Below are positions 33,679 to 43,023 of a stretch of 64,000 nt of DNA, in pieces; positions within the stretch are counted from its first letter, which is position 1, and each line of letters begins with the position of its first letter. The DNA comes from an uncultured Bacteroidales bacterium (GTDB lineage Bacteria > Bacteroidota > Bacteroidia > Bacteroidales > UBA932). The notes under the pieces are model-generated. The model was not told the origin of the DNA. It ran no database searches and saw nothing but the letters and a program-made list of their open reading frames with translations. Made by a program: the position numbers and the translations under genes. The DNA is taken from positions 1 through 64,000 of the forward strand of contig CAMBRR010000004.1 in assembly GCA_945870315.1 (NCBI GenBank), read 5' to 3'.

Positions 33679-35871
33679 CTATTCAATTTCTACATTTGAC
33701 ACTAGATTGATTTTTTTGACGAGCACATCCTTAGAGCCATCCGGACGATATATTATTGCCTTCATAATTCCGGACTTTTCAGGATGGAAATAGCAACTTG
33801 CATCTACGCTAACCTTCTTAGAGTTGAAATACCACTCTATTTTTTCAGCATCCGAAGCATTGTCAACCCTCAGAGGAAAGCCGACTCCCATCGGGAAAGC
33901 TGATTCAGAGCCATTTACCCTGGCAACGGACTTCAAGTTAATGCTGGACGGGAAGGTGTTCTTTCGGGAAGTTATGAAGTTGGATGTTGCTGCTGTTCCC
34001 GTTAGACCGGAATCAGAAACTATGGACATCTTCACATTGTAGTATGTACCGCTGTCCAGTCCTTCAATCAGCAGGGCGTAATGTCCCGGCTCATAAGGCG
34101 CAACTATAACCGGCTCGCACAAGGCAGCCTGAGATGCCCCCCAAGAGACCGAAGCAGAAAGCATACAGGCAGGATCTTCCGATTCGAAAGTCACGATGGC
34201 GGCATCCTGGAAACGGTCACACACGGGTTTGATGGCAGCAGGAGGGATAGGTTCCTTTGAGAGGCCTGTCACGTTGAACGAGACATCATCTCCCGACTTT
34301 GTTATGTCTGTGATCTTTATATCAGAAGCAGCGCCGCTCCAGAAAGAGAGCTCATATGACGTCCCTCCTGACGGATAAAAGATTCCGGAGAGAGAATTTC
34401 TCAAAGCAGAGGAGTATGACTCCCAACTAGAAAAAATGTCAGTTCTCTTGTCAGCCTCAACCAAATCCGCACACTGGTGAGTCGGATAAGTATTCACTTC
34501 ATTGTATTGCTCAGACCAGCGGTTTGCAGCAGTAATGGACCCGACACGGCGGGTAGATTTGTCTATATGATAGATTATCATGCCTTTCCCGCCTATGTAT
34601 TTGTCCCAGCCCGAATCAGAACGGCACTCAAGCAGGAAGTATTCATTATTGGTATCGGTGTCCAGGCGATAAATCTGACCCTGCTCGTTTATCGGTTTCA
34701 GAGTATATCTGCCGTCAGATGTTATAGTAACTGGGGTTCCTATGCCCATTATCTCCCTGTCGATGGCATTGAAATATGGTGGCGTATTACCGCTATTGTT
34801 GCTATTGCCTCCATCCATTAGGGAAAGTATGTTCCAGGTTGATGCGGACACTCCGCCACTTTTCGCATAATCAGTATCATAGAGATCCGGAAGGCCGAGG
34901 GTATGGGAATACTCGTGGCAGAATGTTCCGATGCCGGTAATGGTTGTATTGCTGTTGCTTGTCGGCATCAGTTCAGAAGTGCAGGCATATCTGTCTATCC
35001 GCTTTCCATCCAGGAACAGTGACTTGCCTGCCCCGGAATAGATGTACCAAGCGTGAGACCAGATACAATCACTGTGTCCGCTGGCATAATCAGCCTCGTC
35101 ATCTCCGGCAAATATGACAAATACATTATCAACCACACCGTCCCCGTCCTGGTCAAAGGGAGCGAAATCAAGCCCATTTTCATCCGCCTTACGGCAGGCT
35201 TCAATCACCATTTCTTCAGGGGCCTTGTCATCACCACTATCATCATTTTTACCGTAGTACGACCTCTTCTGGGATACTGTCAGAATCTCGCTCACATAAA
35301 AATCGAACTGATAGCCAGAGCCAAACTGTTCCTCGAAATACTCTTTCGCACTGCCTGTCGCACCACCAACCGAATATCCCGCCTGGGTAAGCATCTTGAC
35401 AAAGTCATCCTTTGTGTACTTGAATTTTACATCAGTGAACTGAGCCAGGAGCACAAGACCATGCTTGACAACAGGATTGCCTGCCTTGGTAGAAGGATTC
35501 TGCCTCCTGAGGATATTCATAATATTTTCTGACTCCATCTGCAACTGATTGAATCTCTGCCTTTTGTCAGAAACTGCCCTCGCAGCGAAACTTGATGCCG
35601 GAGGATTGCCCTGCCCAACTTTCACACCCGAGCTCACCAATTTGCCATCCTCATCAGCAACTGCATAGAACCACCACCCGTCACCGTCCTGAACAACGGA
35701 AAAACCTTCAGGCGTTTCCCTCACCTTGTGGAACTCATCGCCATAGAATACTATTGAAAAAGTACTGCCATCGGGTTGAGCTACAAGAGTCTGTACAGGA
35801 CGTACCGGCTTGGAAAAGGTCACAATGGACAGAGAAACAAGCCAAATTATTATTAAAAGAAACTTTCTCAT
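33679..35871 (-). CDS. Secreted M6-family metallopeptidase
   Basis: A 730-residue secreted zinc peptidase of the M6 (immune inhibitor A-like) family. The ATG at 35871 begins MRKFLLIIIWLVSLSIVTFS, a signal peptide without lipobox. The listed start at 35910 only adds a leader not expected in an exported protein. A propeptide-like N-terminal domain (about 25-110, ending before the RRQNPSTKAGNPVVKHGLVLL start of the catalytic domain) is followed by DGDGVVDNVFVIFAGDDEA and the zinc motif HEYSHTLGLPDLYD near residue 316. C-terminal Ig/FN3-like domains cover about 520-730. No type IX secretion tail is seen. It is divergent from the PCMD protein gene. Confidence 0.9.
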   Translation of the reverse strand: MRKFLLIIIWLVSLSIVTFSKPVRPVQTLVAQPDGSTFSIVFYGDEFHKVRETPEGFSVVQDGDGWWFYAVADEDGKLVSSGVKVGQGNPPASSFAARAVSDKRQRFNQLQMESENIMNILRRQNPSTKAGNPVVKHGLVLLAQFTDVKFKYTKDDFVKMLTQAGYSVGGATGSAKEYFEEQFGSGYQFDFYVSEILTVSQKRSYYGKNDDSGDDKAPEEMVIEACRKADENGLDFAPFDQDGDGVVDNVFVIFAGDDEADYASGHSDCIWSHAWYIYSGAGKSLFLDGKRIDRYACTSELMPTSNSNTTITGIGTFCHEYSHTLGLPDLYDTDYAKSGGVSASTWNILSLMDGGNSNNSGNTPPYFNAIDREIMGIGTPVTITSDGRYTLKPINEQGQIYRLDTDTNNEYFLLECRSDSGWDKYIGGKGMIIYHIDKSTRRVGSITAANRWSEQYNEVNTYPTHQCADLVEADKRTDIFSSWESYSSALRNSLSGIFYPSGGTSYELSFWSGAASDIKITDITKSGDDVSFNVTGLSKEPIPPAAIKPVCDRFQDAAIVTFESEDPACMLSASVSWGASQAALCEPVIVAPYEPGHYALLIEGLDSGTYYNVKMSIVSDSGLTGTAATSNFITSRKNTFPSSINLKSVARVNGSESAFPMGVGFPLRVDNASDAEKIEWYFNSKKVSVDASCYFHPEKSGIMKAIIYRPDGSKDVLVKKINLVSNVEIE

Positions 35872-35932
35872 ATACTTAAGAAAATTAAAACTCGTATATT
35901 TGCAAACCAAATTGCATATTTAGACATTTTTT

Positions 35933-36913
35933 ATGAGACGAACAAAATTTTTAACCATTGCCGCAGGGATATTCTTGTGCTCTGCCCTATCCTCACACGC
36001 CCAACTGTCCCCTTCTGACAAAGAAAAAATCAGCTTGATCAACTCATATGGTAAGTTTGACAACTGGTGTGTCCGGGAAATAAAGGAATCCGGAGCAATC
36101 GGAGGCAAAACAAAATATCTATACGAATTTTTCGGCAATCAGGACACCCTGCGCACCGGCAAAACCCCTTTCACTTCTCCGAAGGACTATCTATGGAGAA
36201 CCAACAACGTCCTGGCAATTGTTGCCGGCATCACGAAGACCAACAATACTGTCTTTCCGGAAAAAAGGGGCGAAGGATATTGCGCAAGGATTGAGACTCA
36301 CATCGAAGACGTGAAAGTCATCGGTATCATCAATATGGATGTAACCTGTCAGGGAGCCCTCCTTGTCGGCACACTTCCGGAACCAATCAGGGATACGAAA
36401 GACCCCCTGGGCAAAGTCTTCTACGGCATCCCATTCAACGGCAGGCCAAAGGCTCTCAAGTTCGACTATAAGGCAGATGTTGGACACGAAATTATAAGAG
36501 GAACCGGCTTCAGCAAACTCAAGCCGATGGGTACACCGGACTACCCTATTATAAGCATCATCCTTCAGAAAAGGTGGGAAGACGAAGAAGGCAACATCCA
36601 CGCTCTCAGGGTTGGGCAAGGCATAGAAATCGTCAGGAAAAATGCTCCGGATTGGGTGAACGGTCACATGGTCGAAGTTGTTTACGGCAACCCCACTTCG
36701 AATCCGGCCTATTCCCTCAACACAACTGAAGACACCGCCCTCCACGCCCTCAACTCGAAGGGCAAGAATGTGGTAATTCTAGAGGATGGGTGGGCATCTG
36801 CTGACGAGATCCCAACACATATGATCATATCATTCCTATCCAGTTGCTCGAAAGCCTTTTATGGCGGAGTCGGTAACACCCTATGGATTGACAATGTGGA
36901 AGTTGTAATGTAG
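35933..36913 (+). CDS. Secreted PCMD-domain protein (putative carbohydrate metabolism domain)
   Basis: A 326-residue exported protein with signal peptide MRRTKFLTIAAGIFLCSALSSHA. The C-terminal two thirds (from about residue 95) look like the PCMD domain of Bacteroidota, a beta-sandwich. Its landmarks are GIPFNGRPKALKFDYKADVGHE, ILQKRWEDEEGN, and the final TLWIDNVEVV, typical of carbohydrate-binding jelly-roll folds. No catalytic residues are assignable. A -7-like TATATTTG lies at 35895-35902. The gene is alone on its strand and ends in a structured terminator. The role is probably glycan binding, inferred from the fold only. Confidence 0.75.
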   Translation: MRRTKFLTIAAGIFLCSALSSHAQLSPSDKEKISLINSYGKFDNWCVREIKESGAIGGKTKYLYEFFGNQDTLRTGKTPFTSPKDYLWRTNNVLAIVAGITKTNNTVFPEKRGEGYCARIETHIEDVKVIGIINMDVTCQGALLVGTLPEPIRDTKDPLGKVFYGIPFNGRPKALKFDYKADVGHEIIRGTGFSKLKPMGTPDYPIISIILQKRWEDEEGNIHALRVGQGIEIVRKNAPDWVNGHMVEVVYGNPTSNPAYSLNTTEDTALHALNSKGKNVVILEDGWASADEIPTHMIISFLSSCSKAFYGGVGNTLWIDNVEVVM

Positions 36914-36956
36914 TTCCACAGAAAATCGGGAAAGCCAAGGAAGTTTTACAAAAACT

Positions 36957-37017
36957 AAAGGGGCTGACTAGAAAGTCTTTGTTTTGTCTTTCGACAGACT
37001 TTTTGGCCAGCCCCTTT
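36957..37017. terminator. Long branched terminator hairpin
   Basis: AAAGGGGCTG (36957-36966) pairs exactly with CAGCCCCTTT (37008-37017). An inner AAAGTCT (36972-36978) pairs with AGACTTT (36996-37002). The nested stem lies between the converging PCMD and DUF5017 genes and can serve both directions. Confidence 0.75.
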
Positions 37018-37103
37018 AACGTGTACTAAAACCTAAACCTGATACAAAGATGCAGGTCAGATATTTTTCGTTGCATCAAAGTGCAATTTTTTTCAAAATT
37101 TTA

Positions 37104-38066
37104 TTATTCCTCCAATAGTTTCGGAAGCACGATTATAGTGAATTCATGAACTTTCTCTGACCTACCGGCATAATTGGAATTGGTACCCACGAAAGTGACC
37201 GTATAGGTTCCCGGCTCAGTCCAGGTGTACTCGAATGTATGCAGATAGTTCTGCAAGTTCTTGATGACTGTTCCCTGGTCGTTGGACACCTTGTTCAGAG
37301 GTATCGGCTTCGAAATCAACCAGCCGTCAATTGCATAAGGCAGAGCATTTGCGCCAACTCCCTGCATCACGATATCAGCTTCCCGTTTGTTGAGGTTGAT
37401 GGTGCCGTTGCCATTGTTCTTGTAGTAAGGGTCCTCTATTTCCTCGTTCATCATGACCGAAACAAGGTCAAGGCTTGTGAAGTCAATGACAGATGGGTTC
37501 ATTCCCTCAAGGTTGAGAGTGATCTCGCCATTGATCCAATAAGTCCTTTGAGTCTTGGTGTTTTTCGGAGGATTCCAGTGGAAGGCAATTGAGAAACCAT
37601 TCATATAGTCTTTCAGGTCATAATTCTGGCTTGTCCACTTTGTACTTGCGCCTTCCTGATAGTCAAGTTTGGTCCAACCTTTCATGCCACCATCTACCAT
37701 AGCCTTGATTGCAGCCCTGTCAGCAGCGCCGTCGCTTCCGTTCAAGCCCTCGAAACTATTGCTTACCCAGACTTCAAGAGCACCGGCTTCGCCGTATCTT
37801 GCCTGATATTCAATATTCATATCAGCTGCCTTCACGGACTCCATCGGCACTTCATACCTATCCTTGAATTTGTACTGATGACCGATTTCTCCGCTGTAGA
37901 AGACGATATTGTCCACTAAACCGTCGAAATTGAAGCGTACAGGTTCTCCAGCCATATAAGTATTCTCCTTGTCGAGAGAAACAGTGTAGTCAATTTCATA
38001 GACCACATTCTGTGTGCAGGCTGCGGCAAGAGCCGCAACCGCACCTAATATTGTAATTTTCTTCAT
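37104..38066 (-). CDS. DUF5017 lipoprotein, probable surface glycan-binding protein
   Basis: A 320-residue predicted lipoprotein encoded at the SusE-like position after SusD. The ATG at 38066 (MKKITILGAVAALAAAC) gives a clean lipobox. The listed start at 38078 adds four residues. The N-terminal part reads GEPVRFNFDGLVDNIVFYSGEIGHQYKF, the hallmark of DUF5017. The C-terminus EYTWTEPGTYTVTFVGTNSNYAGRSEKVHEFTI looks like a PKD/Ig-like closing domain. By position it should sit on the cell surface and bind the glycan handled by the SusCD pair. The last gene of the minus-strand PUL arm. Confidence 0.85.
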   Translation of the reverse strand: MKKITILGAVAALAAACTQNVVYEIDYTVSLDKENTYMAGEPVRFNFDGLVDNIVFYSGEIGHQYKFKDRYEVPMESVKAADMNIEYQARYGEAGALEVWVSNSFEGLNGSDGAADRAAIKAMVDGGMKGWTKLDYQEGASTKWTSQNYDLKDYMNGFSIAFHWNPPKNTKTQRTYWINGEITLNLEGMNPSVIDFTSLDLVSVMMNEEIEDPYYKNNGNGTINLNKREADIVMQGVGANALPYAIDGWLISKPIPLNKVSNDQGTVIKNLQNYLHTFEYTWTEPGTYTVTFVGTNSNYAGRSEKVHEFTIIVLPKLLEE

Positions 38067-38084
38067 TTTCTCAATCATAATCCA

Positions 38085-39788
38085 TTACCTCCACAATTCG
38101 TTCTGAACCAGTTCCTTGTTTACACCAAGTTCGATAGCCGGAATAGGCAGAAGCACATGCATAGGCTTGATGTAGCCACCCATGTTCGCAGCCCTTGAGG
38201 CCTTGGCACTCTTGCTCCATCTCTCATCTGCTGCCCACTCGGTGTATTTGTTCATCTCCTTCACATAGATTCCCCATCGGATGAGGTCGAAACGGCGAAG
38301 AGACTCGAAGCAAAGTTCCCTTCCTCTTTCGTTACGAACCAATTCGCGGAAACTATCCTTGTCGTATGAGCCCATAGGAAGAGTTGCGATACCTGCCCTG
38401 GTCCTGACCTTCGCCACGCAGTCATAAGCCTCCTGTGTAGGGCCTGAAAGTTCATTTGAAGCCTCTGCATACATCAGAAGCACATCTGAGTAGCGGAGGA
38501 TAGGATAGTTGATTGTGGTATAGAGCAGTTTGGACGTCTTCACTCCTTCATACTGAACCTCCCTGCGGAATTTGCCGCAGTTGCGGATTGCTTGAGCAGC
38601 AGTCGGGTCGTTGCTGGTAGAGACACTGTTATAGACGTAAGGAGTCTTGTCTATACCGGCCACGGCCTTCCCGGAAGTTTCTCCATAAGGAGGCTGCTGA
38701 GCATTTCCAGCATAGTTGTATGGCGGAAGGTTCCACTCCTGACGCTTGTCAGTGATGGTCGGAAGGGCGTTTTCATCTGCTGTCCTGTCTGTCTGCCAGT
38801 AGAGGTCCCAGAGTTTGAGCGAGCCGTCGTACTGACCATATGCGTAATTGCATGTAAACTCAGTGTACTTCGATGAATTACTGTCACCGCTCTGAAGTCC
38901 AAGAAGGTCGCCGATACGTCCGTTTGACCAGTTCTCTGCACTTGAACGGTCGCCAAGGAACTCCGCCTCCCACATCGACTCGTGACACTTGGTGTCGTAC
39001 TCATCCTCAATCATATTGATAAAGACTCTTGAATAGTCAGGGTTCAGGTTATGCTTTCCGCTGTCTATCACGTCTTTGGCAAAGTCGCGAGCCTTAGTCA
39101 GGAAGGCTGTCTTGTCGCCGCCTTTGACGCTCTCGCCGGCAAGGAAGAGATACACCCTTGCAAGTATGCCCTGCATTGTGGTCTTGGTCACCCTTGATGG
39201 CTGCTCGGTCACTTCCTCAGAAGCAAGTTCCAAACAAGCCTCCATTTCGGCAGCAGCCCAGGTGAGGATGTCATATTGCGGTGTTGCCGGGCACATCACC
39301 TCATCAGGTTTCTTGACAGCAACCGTCCTCAGAGGAACGTCACCGAACGACTGAGCAAGAAGGAAATGGTAGTAGGCCCTCAGGAAACGCGCCTCGTTGA
39401 AATACTTTCCATCCTTGTCATAATCCGTATTGACGACAGCTTCCATAAAGGAATTGGCATTATTCACACCCTGATACATAGCAGTCCAGATGTCATAGAC
39501 TTGACTGGTGCTTGCATTGTGGCGGCAGTACTGCAGGTAGTTTGTGCTGATGTCCCTGTTGAAATAACAAAGGTCGTCAATATTCGCGTACATAAGCGAG
39601 TAGTAATTACCATAGAACTGCTCCTTGCCTATGGCGCCATAGACTCCGGCAAGGCCATATTTCACTTCTGCCTCCGAATTGTAGAAAGTCTCAGAGCAGA
39701 TTACCTGCGGCTCCACATCGAAGAAACTGCAAGAGAAGAGTGAGGTTACAGCCGCCGCACCGATTAGAAATCTGTATATGTTTTTCAT
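38085..39788 (-). CDS. SusD/RagB family nutrient-binding lipoprotein
   Basis: A 567-residue outer-membrane lipoprotein (signal MKNIYRFLIGAAAVTSLFSC) forming the lid of the SusC importer. The SusD fold is shown by SETFYNSEAEVKYGLAGVYGAI, the TPR-like helices with KYFNEARFLRAYYHFLLAQSFGDVPLRT, and the C-terminal YPILRYSDVLLMYAEASNEL...RNERGRELCFESLRRFDLIRWG. All are classical landmarks. It follows SusC by 12 bp and precedes the DUF5017 gene by 18 bp. Given its lyase neighbours it should bind glycosaminoglycan oligosaccharides. Confidence 0.97.
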   Translation of the reverse strand: MKNIYRFLIGAAAVTSLFSCSFFDVEPQVICSETFYNSEAEVKYGLAGVYGAIGKEQFYGNYYSLMYANIDDLCYFNRDISTNYLQYCRHNASTSQVYDIWTAMYQGVNNANSFMEAVVNTDYDKDGKYFNEARFLRAYYHFLLAQSFGDVPLRTVAVKKPDEVMCPATPQYDILTWAAAEMEACLELASEEVTEQPSRVTKTTMQGILARVYLFLAGESVKGGDKTAFLTKARDFAKDVIDSGKHNLNPDYSRVFINMIEDEYDTKCHESMWEAEFLGDRSSAENWSNGRIGDLLGLQSGDSNSSKYTEFTCNYAYGQYDGSLKLWDLYWQTDRTADENALPTITDKRQEWNLPPYNYAGNAQQPPYGETSGKAVAGIDKTPYVYNSVSTSNDPTAAQAIRNCGKFRREVQYEGVKTSKLLYTTINYPILRYSDVLLMYAEASNELSGPTQEAYDCVAKVRTRAGIATLPMGSYDKDSFRELVRNERGRELCFESLRRFDLIRWGIYVKEMNKYTEWAADERWSKSAKASRAANMGGYIKPMHVLLPIPAIELGVNKELVQNELWR

Positions 39789-39800
39789 AATTTCAGCGAT

Positions 39801-42800
39801 TTAGAAAGTGAATGAAAGACCTGCGGTAAGGCCGAAGGCACGTGGATAGGCGGACCAGTCGAAGCCCGGGGTAAGGACTGAATTCCTGGTCGAAACTTCA
39901 GGGTCCGGTCCTGAGTAGTTGGTCAGACAGAAAATATTGTCTGCCGAAACATAGACTCTCATAGTGTCGAAATGCATCTTTCTCAGGACTTTGCGAGGAA
40001 GGGTATAGCCCACCGAGATGTTTCTGAGCCTGAGGAAAGAACCGTCTTCAACAACTCTTGAAGAGTATTCAAATACTCCGTTTGCCCCGACGCGAGGGAT
40101 ATCGCTGTTCGGGTTGGCCTCAGTCCACCTTCCGGTATAGGTCTTCCACTGGTTTGTGTTCGACACGGTTCCATTCTCGAAGTAGAGCCTGTTGGCGTTG
40201 AGAATGTCGTTGCCGTAGCTCCAAGAGAAGGCAATGTTCACGTCAAAGCCATAGAAATTGAATCCTGTGCTGAGACCTCCCGTGTGAAGAGGCTGGCCGC
40301 AGCCTATGACAGTACGGTCATTGTCGTCCACGATACCATCACCGTTGATGTCCCTGTACTTAGGGTCTCCCGGACGCACAGCCGATTTTCCTACCGATGT
40401 AAGGTCTGGAATTCCATCCTTGAGAGATGTGCCGGAGTTGAAGTCATCTGCCTTGTATGTTCCTTCATATATATAACCATACATAAGTCCGGATGGCTTG
40501 CCTACCTGGGTAATGTAGGCATACTGGGCATTGAACCTCTGGTCCCATGAAACCTTGCTCAGGAGCGAGTACTGGTCATTGGTCAGTGCCGTAACCTTGT
40601 TGCGGTTGAAGGCAATGTTGAAATTGATGTTCCACTGGAAATTCTTCTTCTGGACAGGAATCAGGTCGAGGGTGAACTCTGCTCCCTGGTTCTGCATTGA
40701 ACCGATATTCATCATCGTTGATTTATATCCCGAAGATGACGGGATAGTTGCCTGAAGAAGCAGGTCGCGGGTATTCTTCAGATACCAGTCAGCCGTAAGT
40801 TTGATTCTGCTTTCGAAGAATGAAAGGTCTAATCCGACATTCCACTGCTCTGTAGTTTCCCATTTGAGCTTGTCATTTGCCATATTGGATGGGAAGAATC
40901 CGATAACGTGCTGTCCTCCAAATACATAGTCAAATGAGTTCTGGTCGCCAGGAAGCGTGGAAATCTGTGAATAATAGTCGTAAGGAGTTGTGGTTCGGTT
41001 GTTACCGGTCAGACCCCAAGAAGCACGGAGCTTACCGTTTGACAGCCATGCCAAATCCTTCAGGGCATCCTCACGGTTGAAGTTCCATGATGCTCCGGCT
41101 GAAGGGAAGTAACCCCATCTGTTGCCGTCCGGGAATTTTGACGAACCGTCGGCACGGAACGATGCGGTGAGATAGTATTTGTAGCGATAGTTGTAGTTGA
41201 GTCTGAACAGACCAGACATCATTGTCCAGTCATACTGCCAAGGCTTGACACTCTGATACTTACCAGTGTTCAGGCCGTTCAGGCCAAGGGACTCGGTTGT
41301 CATCTGCGTAGCCACGGTACCCTTGTAGTTGAAGGTCTCGCCCTGCATCGTGAAGCCACCCAAAAGCTGGAGGTGGTGGTTGCGCTTGATGTGCTTGGTC
41401 CAGGTGAGGGTATTCTCGTTGAGCCAGGTAATCTTGTCATGCCAGTAGATGGCGCCATTGATACCCTTTCCGGAAGGAGAGCCGGGATAACCAGTATAGG
41501 TCTGCGTACCGTTGAACTCCTCCCTGCGGCGTTTGTTCATCGTGTAACCGCCTGTAACCTTGAGCTTGAGGTTCTCGATGATCTCCCAGGTGATTCCGAC
41601 ATTGGCGTTGAGATAATCCACTATTGTCTTGCGGTACTCATTCATTGCCGTCTTTACAGGGTTGAAACGATAGTCATTTGCACCTGTTGTTTCTGCGTCC
41701 ACGAGGTCATCAAAGAGGTCGTCAGAATTGCCGGAACGGATAGGCTTCACCGGACGATATCCCCATACGGAATACATCAGCCAGCCGGTTGCGGAAGATG
41801 CAGCCTGGGCATCTGTAGGAGTGACACCGTTTGTCACAGCGTGCGAGTAGTTTGCCAGCACGTCCACAGTGAATTTCTTGCCTATTTTCTGCTGGAAATT
41901 GACCTTTCCCTGATATCTCTGGAAGTTACTGTTGATGATGATACCGTCCTGATCGATAGCAGAGAAGCTGACATTGTAGCGGTTACCTGCCTCCTTGCTT
42001 CCTCCAGAAAGGGAGATGGAATAATTCTGGGTAAGGGAAGTGCGGTAGAGAGCATCCTGCCAGTCATTGTAAGGAACTTTTTTGTAGTCTTCAACGCTAT
42101 AGCTCGTGGTTCCGTCTGCCGCATCTTCATCAGAAGGCTTGAGATAGGCATTGGTATTACCACTCTGCCCGTAGATTTCTGTCTGCAGGCACACGAACTC
42201 ATATCCATCCATCAGTTCAACCTTGTTGGCAATCTGGTTCATCGTCCAGGATGCAGAAAAATTGACTTTCGGCTTTCCTTCCACACCCTGCTTGGTGGTA
42301 ATCACAACGACACCGTTGGCTCCACGTGCTCCGTAAATAGCTGTTGCTGAGGCATCTTTGAGGATATCTATGGATTCGATATCTGCAGAACTGAGGGCTG
42401 TTGCCATTGAACTTTCAGTCGGGAAACCGTCAATGATGTACAACGGGGCGCTGCTCTGGGTAAGGGAGTTGTTGCCTCGGATGGTAATGTTAGCCTCTGT
42501 GCCAAGGGCACCGTCGGATGTCGTAACTACCACGCCGGCAACCTTACCGGTGAGAGCCTGGTCGAAGTTTGTAACAGGAGCCTTCATCAACTCTCCCATA
42601 TCAACCTTGCTGACCGAACCTGTGAGGTCACGCCTTGAAACCGTGCCGTAACCTACACTGACCACCTCTGCAGCATCAATGGAAAGACTTTCTTCCTTGA
42701 GGGTTACATTGATTACATTCCTGCCTCCTGCCACTTCCTTCACCTCTGTAAAGCCGAGACAGGAGAATACGATGGTGGACTTGGCAGAAGATACTGTGAG

Positions 42801-43004
42801 CGAATAATTTCCGTCGATATCTGTCATCGTGCCGTTGGTCGTCTTTCCATCTTCGAAGACTGTAACCGCAATCAGCGGTTCTCCATTAGCATCTATGACC
42901 TTTCCTGACACTTTCACGCCTTGGGCAATAGCATCTGTCGCTGCCAACAGGCACGACAGAAGTGTCAAGCTCAGAATCGCTGATACTCTTATAAACTTAT
43001 GCAT
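39801..43004 (-). CDS. SusC/RagA TonB-dependent outer-membrane importer
   Basis: A 1067-residue TonB-linked receptor. A signal peptide is followed by a CarboxypepD_reg-like domain (KVSGKVIDANGEPLIAVTVFED, about 30-105). Next come the plug domain (PVTNFDQALTGKVAGVVVTTSDG, TIRGNNSLTQSSAPLYIIDG, ILKDASATAIYGARGANGVVVI) and a 22-strand barrel ending GLTAGLSFTF. The TonB-box area lies around the SVGYGTVSRRDLTG stretch near residue 117. It follows the PL8 lyase gene with about 20 bp between, so both are probably on one transcript from the divergent promoter near 46.0 kb. Confidence 0.97.
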   Translation of the reverse strand: MHKFIRVSAILSLTLLSCLLAATDAIAQGVKVSGKVIDANGEPLIAVTVFEDGKTTNGTMTDIDGNYSLTVSSAKSTIVFSCLGFTEVKEVAGGRNVINVTLKEESLSIDAAEVVSVGYGTVSRRDLTGSVSKVDMGELMKAPVTNFDQALTGKVAGVVVTTSDGALGTEANITIRGNNSLTQSSAPLYIIDGFPTESSMATALSSADIESIDILKDASATAIYGARGANGVVVITTKQGVEGKPKVNFSASWTMNQIANKVELMDGYEFVCLQTEIYGQSGNTNAYLKPSDEDAADGTTSYSVEDYKKVPYNDWQDALYRTSLTQNYSISLSGGSKEAGNRYNVSFSAIDQDGIIINSNFQRYQGKVNFQQKIGKKFTVDVLANYSHAVTNGVTPTDAQAASSATGWLMYSVWGYRPVKPIRSGNSDDLFDDLVDAETTGANDYRFNPVKTAMNEYRKTIVDYLNANVGITWEIIENLKLKVTGGYTMNKRRREEFNGTQTYTGYPGSPSGKGINGAIYWHDKITWLNENTLTWTKHIKRNHHLQLLGGFTMQGETFNYKGTVATQMTTESLGLNGLNTGKYQSVKPWQYDWTMMSGLFRLNYNYRYKYYLTASFRADGSSKFPDGNRWGYFPSAGASWNFNREDALKDLAWLSNGKLRASWGLTGNNRTTTPYDYYSQISTLPGDQNSFDYVFGGQHVIGFFPSNMANDKLKWETTEQWNVGLDLSFFESRIKLTADWYLKNTRDLLLQATIPSSSGYKSTMMNIGSMQNQGAEFTLDLIPVQKKNFQWNINFNIAFNRNKVTALTNDQYSLLSKVSWDQRFNAQYAYITQVGKPSGLMYGYIYEGTYKADDFNSGTSLKDGIPDLTSVGKSAVRPGDPKYRDINGDGIVDDNDRTVIGCGQPLHTGGLSTGFNFYGFDVNIAFSWSYGNDILNANRLYFENGTVSNTNQWKTYTGRWTEANPNSDIPRVGANGVFEYSSRVVEDGSFLRLRNISVGYTLPRKVLRKMHFDTMRVYVSADNIFCLTNYSGPDPEVSTRNSVLTPGFDWSAYPRAFGLTAGLSFTF

Positions 43005-43023
43005 ATGGTTAATTTATTGTTGG

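Noticed and set aside
33679-33800. Type IX secretion C-terminal domain on the M6 peptidase
   Set aside because: The C-terminus lacks the conserved glycine/lysine pattern of such domains and ends in an ordinary Ig-like strand.
41373-42350. 325-codon plus-strand ORF
   Set aside because: Antisense shadow of the SusC gene. Its product resembles no family and has no start context.
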